The position numbers were made by a program, and so were the translations under genes. 64,000 nucleotides of DNA from Amyelois transitella (Eukaryota > Arthropoda > Insecta > Lepidoptera > Pyralidae), in contig NC_083517.1 of assembly GCF_032362555.1 (NCBI RefSeq), positions 2,996,001 to 3,060,000 of the forward strand, written 5' to 3'. Below are positions 28,001 to 40,000 of the stretch, piece after piece. The number at the start of each line of letters is the position of its first letter. Position 1 is the stretch's first letter. A model generated the notes under the pieces. That model searched no databases. It was not told where the DNA came from and saw nothing but the letters and a program-made list of their open reading frames with translations.

Positions 28001-31000
28001 CTGCGGCATTAGCGGCGGCAGCGGCATTTGCTGATGAGTTTGGACCATTTGCTGTAAATTTAATAATATTGTGAAGGGTTTCATACGAGTTCATAAAAAA
28101 TAGTACAAGTGAATTGTATGATGTAAGACATTAACTAGTTTAAAAAAATTGAAAGCTAATTTATATATAACACAGTAATTTTAAAACCTTTTATTGAATC
28201 TTGATACCCCAATGTACGTTTCTTTACGACGACGATACTTTTTATTGTTGTTCATTAATGAGCTTATATACTCCTTGATGACGTCCTTGGTTCTATCTAT
28301 ACATACATATGGGCACGTCTATATCCCTCGCGGGGTAGACAGAGCCAACAGTCTTGAAAAGACTGAATGGCCACGTTCAGCTATTTAGCTTAATGATATA
28401 ATTGAGACTCAAATAGTGAAGGTTGCTAAACCATCGCTTAAAAAGAATCCCAAGTTTGTAAGCCTATCCCTTAGTCGCCTGTTACGACATCCATGGGAAA
28501 GAGATGGAGTGGTCCTATTCTTTTTTGTATTGGTGCCGGGAATCATCCGAAATAGCCTTAACATTAGAAGTAGGTATGTGTATCTTACCTGCGGCATTAG
28601 CGGCGGCAGCGGCATTTGCTGCTGCGTTTGGACCAGTCGCTGCAATGTATTATATAATACATATATTTATACATGCATATAAACACGTCTTCTTATCTTA
28701 CGAAGTAGACAGTGTACACAAACTTAAAAAGATTGGAAGGCCACGCTTAGCTTAAAGAGCATTTTAAATTGAAATAGACTGTAGTGTAAATACAGCATAG
28801 AGAATTATCTATCCTCGAATAGATTTCAAGTAATTATTTTGTTCATACTTACAAATATATAATCACGTCTGTATCCCTTGCAGGGTAGACAGAATCAACA
28901 GTCTCGAAAAGATTGAAAGGCCACGTTCAGCTGGCTATGGCTTAATGACGCGGAATTGGGATACAAATACTGACACGATTCTAGCGCAGGTACAAAAAGA
29001 ATCTCAAGTTTATTAGACTTTCTCTTAGTCGCCGTTTACGACATCCGTGGCATTTTTTTTACATTCATCCAGCCAACTAATTAGGTAATGTTTTTATTAC
29101 CAACGGCGTTGGCGGCAGCGGCGGCATTGGCTGATGTACTGGGAGCACTAGCTGTAAATATAATACACATGATTACATCTTTATCCCTTACGGGGTAAAC
29201 AGAGCCGACAATCTTGAAAAGACTGAAAGGCCACGTTCAGCTTTATGGGTTAATGATGGAATTGAGATTCAAATAGTGATACGTTGCTTTTGTAGTTATA
29301 GCGGGAACGTAACTACAAAATTTGCGGAAAATTCAGCTTTGTAGTTATCATAGCTTATAAAAAATGGTAGGTAACAGACAGACGGACAAACAAATTACAT
29401 ATGTATTTCCGTGTCCGATCTAACAACAAATGCTTCAATTAAAAAATATATATTATATACAGTAAAATTACAGTTATTAATGGTAGACTTGGCCGGTATT
29501 TCATATTATTGTGCTCAAATCCTGAATGCAATACTCTGTAGTATTAAACTGTTGTTAAAGATTATGCAAAGGCCAAAAAACAAAATTGACAAAACAAAAA
29601 ATATCTTACTAGACGTAGGTACTTATCAGAGCTGGTTAAAACCATAATAATAAAAATTTTATGACTAAGTATACAAATTTAAGGAAACATAAAAGTAAGT
29701 GTAAAAAAAAATAAGTAAACAGAATCTCACCAGATGATGACTCAGAGCTGGATGATGTGGTCGAAGCACTGGTGTTGCTTCCTGCAAGCGTTACGTAAAT
29801 GTCAACACCTTCTTGTGACTACAAACGTTTTAGAAAACGCGAGAGCAGAACATTATAAACATAGGTAAACATGACTCTGCATGGTTTGTCACAACACTCC
29901 ATCCACTTGTCGAGAGCACTCGAGCTTTTGATATCTTAACAAAATAACTAATGCAATACACATACGTTGACTAAAATGAAAACCTTGGAATCTAAAAGTT
30001 TAAGAAAAAAAGTAACCAGAATCTCACCAGCTGATGACTCAGAGCTGGATGATGTCGGCGGAGGACTGGTGATTGCTGCAATCATGACGTTGCTGTCAAC
30101 ATCTTGTTGTTACCATAATAAACTTTTCTGAAGCCTTATAGCATTTGAAATGATTAACGCTTGCCTACAAGGCCTTTATAACAATCTAACCGCTTGCTAA
30201 CGGGGCCAACACAGCCAAGTGCTTGCTTCTGGAGCATTAATGGGCTTGTCAATTTTTGCCTTTGGGGCAGCATCAAAGTTGTCCTAGTCTTTGTTAGCAA
30301 TGTAATGTGTTAAAAAGCATTAAATATTGTAAAAGAGTAATCAAAGAATCTTAAAGAAGATTAATCGAAGACAAAAAACAATCTTACAAGATGTCGCAGG
30401 AGAAGTAGGTGGAGCACTGTTGCTGCTTCCTGCAAGCATAACGTAAATGTTTAAAACTTTCTTGTAACTTTCTTAACAAATATTTAAAAAAACATGGAAA
30501 TAAATTAGAACGCTAGACGAAACAGAGAGACAAAATTACTGTATTTTTATATGTATTTTGACTAAAATTAGAATCTCGGAATATAAAATGAAAGTGTAAA
30601 AAAATATGATATGTAAGAAATATAAGAAAAGAAGTGTAAGTAACCAGAATCTCACCAGTTGATGACTCAGGGCTGGAAGATGTCGGCGAGGCATTGGTGC
30701 TTGCTGCAATCATTACGTAAATTTCAAAACCATTACAAAAAAGAATAGGACCCCTCCATCTCTTTCCCACGGATGTCGTAAAAGGCGACTAAGGGATAGG
30801 CTTATAAACTTGGGATTCCTCTTTTAGGCGATGGGCTAGCAACCTGTCACTATTTGAATCTCAATTCTATCACTAAGCCAAACAGCTGAGCTTGGCCTAT
30901 CAGTCTTTTCAAGACTGGTGGCTCTGTCTACCCCGCTAGCGATATAGACGTGATCATATGTATGTATGTATGTATGTTACTTGCAAGTTGAGATATTAAT

Positions 31001-34000
31001 TTGTAAATTATTTTAAACTTTCACGTTTCAAGTTTCATATACTATATATGTATATGTTAATAATACAGATATTAAACGCTCACGAAACGTACCTTAAATT
31101 AAGCTCGGATATCAAAAATAAAGGTACGTTATGTTATATTTTGTCAGACTACAGGCTCTTTGGTGCGTAGCGGGTCAAGTCGTTAAGGTGTCGGATTAAA
31201 ATCGTGATGCAAGTATAGGCACGGGTTGAAATCCAACCACAGTACTGTACCAACGATTCCTTTCAGAGATATGTGAGTGTTGTTGATGTTCTTACGGTGA
31301 GGGAAAATAACATGAGGAAACTGGCACATTCAAGCAGCTGGATATGCACTGATAGGGTTAGGTTCCCCTGCTAGAAATCGTTTCGTATTAAAACCTAATC
31401 CAGGAAATTGATTGTAAGTTAATGAAACATCAACAGCTCTTGATAAATAGATTGATCATTGAGCTGAACGTGGCCTTTTAGTCTTTTCTCAAGACTGTTG
31501 GCTCTGTTTACCTCGTAAAAGATATGGACGTGACTATAATATGTATGTATGTCTGTATGGCTCTTTTCTTTTAATTGGTCTATCGTTATTAGTTTCCGAT
31601 TAAATAATTGTCTAATTTTGATCTCTGCCTACTTTTTGATGTTGTTATACATACATACATAAAATCACGCCTCTTTCCCGGAAAGGCAGGCAGAGACTAC
31701 CTCTTTCCACTTGCCACGATCTCTGCATATTTCCTTCGCTTCATCCACATTCATAATGATGTTGTTAACTGTACTTTATTAGACTATAAATGATGGGCTT
31801 TAAATTAGTTGGTATGAGTATTTTACCTGCGGCATTAGCGGCGGCAGCGGCATTTGCTGATGAGTTTGGACCATTTGCTGTAAATTTAATAATATTGTGA
31901 AGGGTTTCATACGAGTTCATAAAAAATAGTACAAGTGAATTGTATGATGTAAGACATTAACTAGTTTAAAAAAATTGAAAGCTAATTTATATATAACACA
32001 GTAATTTTAAAACCTTTTATTGAATCTTGATACCCCAATGTACGTTTCTTTACGACGATACTTTTTATTGTTGTTCATTAATGAGCTTATATACTCCTTG
32101 ATGACGTCCTTGGTTCTATCTATACATACATACATATGGGCACGTCTATATCCCTCGCGGGGTAGACAGAGCCAACAGTCTTGAAAAGACTGAATGGCCA
32201 CGTTCAGCTATTTAGCTTAATGATATAATTGAGACTCAAATAGTGAAGGTTGCTAAACCATCGCTTAAAAAGAATCCCAAGTTTTTAAGCCTATCCCTTA
32301 GTCGCCTTTTACGACATCCATGGGAAAGAGATGGAGTGGTCCTATTCTTTTTTGTATTGGTGCCGGGAATCATCCGAAATAGCCTTAACATTAGAAGTAG
32401 GTATGTGTATCTTACCTGCGGCATTAGCGGCGGCAGCGGCATTTGCTGCTGCGTTTGGACCAGTCGCTGCAATGTATTATATAATACATATATTTATACA
32501 TGCATATAAACACGTCTTCTTATCTTACGAAGTAGACAGTGTACACAAACTTAAAAAGATTGGAAGCCCACGCTCAGCTTAAAAAGCAGTTTAAACAGAA
32601 ATGGACTGTAGTATAAACACTATAGAGAATTATCCATCCTCAAATAAATTTCAAGTGATTATTATGTACATACTTACAAATATATAATCACGTCTGTATC
32701 CCTTGCAGGGTAGACAGAATCAACAGTCTCGAAAAGATTGAAAGGCCACGTTCAGCTGGCTATGGCTTAATGACGCGGAATTGGGATACAAATACTGACA
32801 CGATTCTAGCGTAGGTACAAAAAGAATCTCAAGTTCATTAGACTTTCTCTTAGTCGCCGTTTACGACATCCGTGGCATTTTTTTTACATTCATCCAGCCA
32901 ACTAATTAGGTAATGTTTTTATTACCAACGGCGTTGGCGGCAGCGGCGGCATTGGCTGATGTACTGGGAGCACTAGCTGTAAATATAATACACATGAATG
33001 AATTGGTATTTGCATCATGCTCAAATTTCTGAATAAATTCAGTTCTGTGGCAATAAATTTGTTTTTAAAGAATAATCAAAGACCAAGCAATGACAAAAAT
33101 AAAATCTCACTGGATGATTTAGGAGGAGTAGGTGGAGCACTGGTACTGCTTCTTGTAAGCATAACATAATGTTAACACCTTCTTGTGTCTACACACATTT
33201 TAATAAAGCATTTAAGTATATTACATATATGTATAAAACTTGAGAAGAAAAAGAGAATTATAAAAATAGGTATACACAACTTTGCTTGGCTTGACACAGC
33301 ACTGGTTCTACTTGTCTAAAGAATTCAGCTTCGGTTTCGATCTAAGAATTGGGCTATTTAAAATAACCTTATGAAATAACTAATATAATACACATACTTG
33401 GAATAAAATAAATAACTCTGCATTTAAAATGAAAATGAAAGAAATACATAAGTAAACAAAGTCTCACTAGTTGATGACTCAGGGCTGGACGATGTCGGCG
33501 GAGCACTGGTGTTTGCTGCAATCATGACGTTAATGTCAACATCTTGTTGTTATCAAAACATCTTAGTTGTTATCATAACAAGTTTAAGTATTGGCATTCC
33601 CGATGCATAAGTTTGACAGCAGAGGAACAATTAAATCATTATATATTTTGATTGCCGAAGGGGCTTCAGAAAATATCTACTCTACTATTTCACGCTTGCC
33701 TACGGGGCCTTCACGGGGAAGTGCTTGATTTCGGAGCCTTGCAGCATTAATGAGCATGATTAACATTTACTGCTGGGGCCTGGCAGCATCAAATCTGTCC
33801 TTGTCTTTGTTAGAAATGTTATGTGTTTAAATGCATTAAAATGTTGTAGAAGATTGATCAAAGAGCAATAAAGTATAAAAACAATCTTACAAGATGTCTC
33901 AGGAGGGGTAGGTGGAGTACTGGTGCTGCTTCCTGCAAGCGTAACGTCAATGTGAACACCTTCTTGTGACTACACACATTTTAGAAAACATGATACTTTC

Positions 34001-37000
34001 AATTAAAACATGAAAGAAAGATGGCATTATAAACATGACACGACGAGAATTAATTTAGGTTTCTCACCTAGACTAACTTGACTTTTTGATATTTAAACAA
34101 ACTAACTTATGTAATACATGACCTACTTTACTTAAATTTGGGATCAAAAATTGAGGTGTAAGTAAAGAAAATAAGTAAACAGAATCTCACCAGTTGATGA
34201 CTTAGGGCTGGATGATGTGGGCGGAGCCGTGGTGCTTGCTGGAATCATATGACAGTAATGTCAATACCTTTTTGTTACAATAATTAAAAAATAAATTTAA
34301 AAAAAGTGAAATTAGTATTGTAAATAATAGTTCGTAATTTCTTATGAGTTTTTTGTAATAGTTGTGAAAGATAAAAATATCTAACGAGATGTTTCTTCGG
34401 TGGATGAGCACAGCACTAGCGACAGTGCTCCCAGAAGGATTTTTCACAACGCATTTTGCGATTTGAAAAAAGTTGTCTGCTTTAACTTAATTATTAAAAT
34501 ATAATATGAGTTATCGTATGCTAAGTAAATGAGAAATGGGAAGCTTACATGATGACTCAGAGCTAGAAGATGGCGTAGTAGGCGTTGTACTACTGCCCGC
34601 TGCAAGCATAAAGTTATCAATATTGTTTGAGTACTTACGCATTTATAATTGAAAAAATAATACGAGTCATCATTGTAAAAAGTTGAATGAATTGTTAAAA
34701 CTTACCACCTGCTACAGCTGTTAAAAAAAACGAAAAAATATAATATTGAAATGTCACTTATAATAGTTTGAAGTAGGGGTAGGACTTATGGTCCCGAAAA
34801 TTTGTGGCGGATGGTGCAACTGAGAACTCGGCTAAATGATAGAGTGAAAATTCGTTTTCACGAGGTTTAGTAATATCATACATTGTATTTTTTAACTAGG
34901 GATTCCCTTTTAAAGATTGAATTCTTTCATCGGTTACTGAATAGAAATATAGGTCAATGACCGTAGTAATGATAGCGGTCACTGTTAGAGCAATGCGGGC
35001 TTCGTTTCAATTTTTCAACAAAGGTAAAGGTTCAGATGTGATTTCTCACTACGATCGGGTCGGTGTTAACGATCTTGTCCAATAATTCTTGTTCTTGGTT
35101 AGTTGGGATCTATTATTTTTTAGGATTATACCTTTTTAATATTTAACAATACATACCAATAGCGGCTGCGTTCCCGTTGCTTCCTGTAATGTTTTTAATG
35201 AAAAATAATAATAATTAAAAATAACGCATACCTACAATTATTCGATCCAACATTTAGACCTGTCAATTTAATTACTAGAATTTTTACTTTTATTTATTAT
35301 TATACCTTTAATTTTATCAGCTGCTCCCAATCAAAATATATATGTAATATTCTCTTTTTTCTGAAAAATTGCATGAATTTTTTGCGTGTTGCTAATTTAA
35401 ACTTATAAACAGGCAGAAATTCTACAATTCACATTTTTGTCGTATACATGTACATTTTTGGCTTCTGTTGGTCATATATACACACATATATATATCGATT
35501 ATTTTTTGTAAATATGTCATTTCAAGTCCAGACATCGGTCAATTATAATAAATGTATGGATAATCAGTATAAAGTAATAAATGAGTACCATTTGCGCTCG
35601 ATAACGCCGCTGCATTCGCATTTCCTCCAGATGCTAGAAAATAAAACAAAAATAAAGTATTTTTTACAACAGCTCATAAAATTAACTGATTTCATTATTT
35701 ATTTAGCCAAATAACGGGGAAACATAAACCTAAGCAAAGAAAAATCTTTTTTTATAATAGTTAAAATTTTATTTAGACAGTCATTTATTTTACATCATTC
35801 GAAATAACATTGACACTTTGATCAAATCGCTGAAGTTCTGGCGAGAGATCAAGTCAAAGTGGCCAAAACCGACGAGCTTGTATGTAGGGGGTTATGAAGA
35901 CGTAGTGTCTGAATACGGGATTCCAGGAAAAAAGGCATTATTTATATGTAGGTACGTGTAATTATGTTTTTGCTAAAGAACACGTCTGAATAAAAAAAAA
36001 AACAACCATCGACATATTTGCATTCTATACAAGTTGAGCAAACACAAATTAAAAATTTAAAATAAAATAAAATAAATCTTTTTTGGTTACCATTAGCAAC
36101 CGACAATGCCGCAGCATTCGCTTTTCCTCCCGATGCTGAAAAAAAAAGTAAAATGAATTCGAAACCTGAATTTTTTTGAAAATTGAATTAAAAAAAAATC
36201 GTATTAGAATGACGTCCAGTTTGCTGGGTCAAGACACTGAACTGTTTGGTATGTAGGTCCCTTATGCGGTATAGGGGTGCACTAACAGAGGATTCCTGAA
36301 AGTCCTGGCACGATATTTAACGGGATTTTTCGTTTCATCCTATTCTTAATATAAAACTGATTTACTGACATTATTACAGCCGTAATCCAAACCGATGGGT
36401 CTAGAGATTTGAAATTTGACATGTAGGTTGGTTATGTGGTCTTTTTATAGTTGTTTTCCATTTTTTCCATGGGACGGAGTCGGCCTTTGTGGCGCAACGG
36501 TAATACGCTTGTCTGTGACACCGGAGGACCCAGGTTCGAATCTCGGTCAGGGCATGATGAGAAACTTTCTCTGATTGGTCTGGGTCTTGGAAAAAAAAAT
36601 TTGTTATTTAAGTCACCCAGTTTTCTCAATAAATAAATAAATAATCACTTACCGTTCGCTTGAGATAAAGCTGAGGCAGAACTGTTTCCTGATGCTGATA
36701 TGGAAAAAAAATTAAACATTCTTAAAATAAAAAACTACAATTCATATTCATATGTAAGAATCAAATACTTATAGGTAGAGAAATCAATTCATATTCAAAA
36801 GTAACTTATTTCTATATTTAAATTTTATTAATAACTAGAGGCCGCCCGCGACTTCGTCCGCATGGAAACCCTATCAATCCCGCGGGAACTCTGGGATAAA
36901 AAGTAGCCTATGTGTTATTCTGGGTCTTCAGCTACCTACATACCAAATTTCATGGTAATCGGTTCAGTAGTTTTTGCGTGAAAGAGTAACAAACATCCAT

Positions 37001-40000
37001 ACATCCATACAAACTTTCGCCTTTATAATAGTAGTAGGATTAAAATACTAACATAAAATAAAATTTTAACGAAACTGATAATACTCATAACTTATACTTA
37101 TTTACAAATATGCCTGTCTAAACAAGATTGTAAAAATTCTAAATTCCATCATAAGGCCATACAGCCGTGGCCTTTCAGTCATTTCAAGATTGCTGGCTCT
37201 GTATACCCCGCAAAGGATAAAGTCTAAATGCAGATTGTAAGAGACTGATATCTTAACTAAGTCGGGGGTATTTTGTAAAATTAAAAGTATATTATTACAC
37301 TAGACTCCAATGAACTTAAAGGAAAAATTGAAAGTAAATAACATACCTTGGGCTGTTTTTGTTTATGGAAAGACAAAAATAATAAAATTTATTAATGCAC
37401 TTACTTACGCTTGACACACTGATTTTGGTATATTCAGAAATTGTAGTTACAAAATTGATTCATTGTTTTTGGGCATTATTAGCCTAAACACCTCATAATG
37501 CAATTGGATATTTACGTAGTAAAATTTTCTATACTCTGCATCTCACCCTTGAATGGCGTAAAAGACGACTAAAGGATAAGGGATATACTTGAGATTCTTT
37601 TTGTAGGCGATGGACTAGCAACCTATTACTATTTTAATCTCGATTCCATTGTTAAGCCATACAGTTCCATGTGGCCTTTTAGTCTTTCAAGCCTGTCGGC
37701 TCTGTCTACCCCGTAAGGGATAAAGACGTGACTATATGAACATTCATATAGTCAAGCTCATTCCATTTACATAGCTATGTAAATGATATGCGCTAGCAAC
37801 CTGCACTTACACTTAAACGATTCTAACGACTACCGGCTCTGTCTCCACCGCAAAATATAATGATGTGATATTTATATTATACAATTAATACGTAAAATTA
37901 GTACATACCGACAGATTGAGCTATGCTGGTTGCTGGAAAATAAAACGAAAATCATCTGTTTAAAACAAAATGAAAAGTCTTTTTTGTAAATCTCGTAAGA
38001 AAAGATAATTAAAGTAAGGAGTTTGTCTCTTTGTCATCATTGTCATTAATCTTCATAGACATAAGTTTGCAAATGTATGTAACTAAATCTGGAAAAGGGC
38101 TAGACCGATTTTAGTTTCGAAATGTTTTCCGTTGTCCAAGGGAGGTAGATATGAAATATGATGAGTTATCTCTTTGGTTAATGATGTAGGTACGTATGTA
38201 ATGTGCCGTGTGGTTCCCGGCACCAATAAAAAAAAGAATAGGACCACTCCATTTCGTTCCCATGGATGCCGTAAAAGGCGACTAAGGGATAGGCTTATAA
38301 ACTTCGGATTCTTCTTTGAGGCGATGGGCTAGCAACCTGTCACTACTTGAATCTCAATTCCATCAATAAGCCAAACAGCTGAACGTGGCCTATCAGTCTT
38401 TTCGGGGCTGATGGCTCTGTCTACCCCGCGGGAAATATAGATGTGATTATATGTATGTATGTAATATTACCTGAGTTTGAACCTCCGAAGAAAGGGAAGT
38501 TGAATGCTGAAAATTGAAAAACACAAACATTTTTATATTGCACGTAAAACATCTTCATACAATGTTGACGCTTTAATTTGCAAATGATACAATACCATGA
38601 AACGACATTTTCGATTTTTTTTTCAAACCATACTTTTATCTGTTTAGTTTCTTGTTTGATTATTTTTTGTACAACTCATTGATCATGTTATTTAGTGTTT
38701 GCAACACTGAGTTAACCTGGTTACACCCACGATGACTCCACTACTTCAAAACGATGATCTTTGCTATTGCTGTGGCTGTTGAGATGAGAACATGCTGTTG
38801 AACGGCCTCTGTGGCGCAGCGGTAGTACGCTTGTCTGTGACACCGGAGGTCTCGGGTTCGAATCCCGGCCAGGGCATGATAAGAAAAGAACTATTTCTGA
38901 TTCGCCTGAGTCTTGGATATTTATCTATATAAGTATTTATTATAAAATATAGTATCGTTGAGTTAGTATCTCGTAACACAAGTCTCGAACTTACTTCGAG
39001 GCTAACTCAATCTGTGTAATTTGTCCCGTATATATATATATATATATCTATAACTTCCATCGGTCGAGGAATACATGTAATTGTTGTATAATGTAGCTTC
39101 TCTTATTAACTGACTAATAACTGTAAAATAATATTAGTGCCGTGCGGTTCCCGGCACCAATACAAAAAAGAATAGGACCACTCCATCTCTTTCCCATGGC
39201 TGTCGTAAAAGGCGACTAAGGGATAGGCTTACATACTTGGGATTCTTTTTTAGGAGATGGTTTAGATACCTGTCCCTATTTGAATCTCAATTCTATCATT
39301 AAGCCAAATAGCTGAACGTGGCCATTCAGTATTTTCAAGACTGTTGGCTATATCTGCCCCGCAAGGGACAACGTGATCATATGTATGTATATGTAATATT
39401 AATATTCTAATATCTTGCTAGAGGTCTGATACTTGACATACATGGCTAAAGAACAAAGCATGGTGGGAAGACTGTAGATGGAGATACAACATAATTTATC
39501 CACAATTTATGTGAGCTGAGATATATACATAAAAATAACCAAACTGTACGAGAAAAGGTAAGTCGCTTAGCTCGTCTTGGTGTAGCACATTTTGTTTGCT
39601 AAACCAATCTTCAACTTGTAAACCTTTGCTAACATTAGTAGGTACTTCGAGTATTTTCACCAACCTGGTCTATTGATGTTAGGTGTTAAGGTCTGGTATC
39701 GAGGTAGCTCGATGCTTCCCGACGGCCTCCGAATCCGCAGTCGTAAGTATCGACAACGTGCGTTTGGATTTGTGAAAACACTCAAGCTTTTCAAGTACAT
39801 AATCTCACATGGATTGTTCTTCAAATAGTCAGGAAGAAGGAAGAAGGCTGAGGAAATTTTTGATAATGACTCATGTGAGGGTTCTTAGATTTTTTAAACT
39901 CAGAACTATTTAGTGTTCTTGGAAAGTGACACGAGAAATACGTATTTAACAAAAACCCAACGATAAATTAATCAATACTTAGAACACAACTGGCCCGTTT

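Larger units (their letters stand above)
30730..34270 (-). repeat. Array unit 8 (first transcribed): recent half plus old diverged half
   Basis: Exons in transcript order: a 34191-34238, b 33891-33932, c 33468-33515, decayed d 33111-33152, e 32926-32976, f 32416-32466, g 31827-31877. From 30730 to about 32995 the unit is near-identical to the other units. Above 32995 the same exon order continues but introns and exons are strongly diverged, for example a = (split codon)STTAPPTSSSPKSST. This marks the edge of the recent amplification or homogenisation. The c exon ends in A, so its junction with e makes Thr instead of Ala. Confidence 0.7.

Noticed and set aside
2724..34270. Reading the tandem array as satellite DNA or as an rDNA-like array
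   Set aside because: Units contain ordered coding exons with conserved splice sites and no rRNA-like or heterochromatic short-period sequence.
2724..34270. CRISPR-like or prokaryotic repeat system
   Set aside because: Repeat period is 3.8 kb, introns and SINEs are present, and the DNA is clearly insect.
36483..36560. A functional tRNA gene (A and B boxes present)
   Set aside because: The head continues into a SINE body and related copies occur at several sites; no tRNA cloverleaf with a proper acceptor stem was found.
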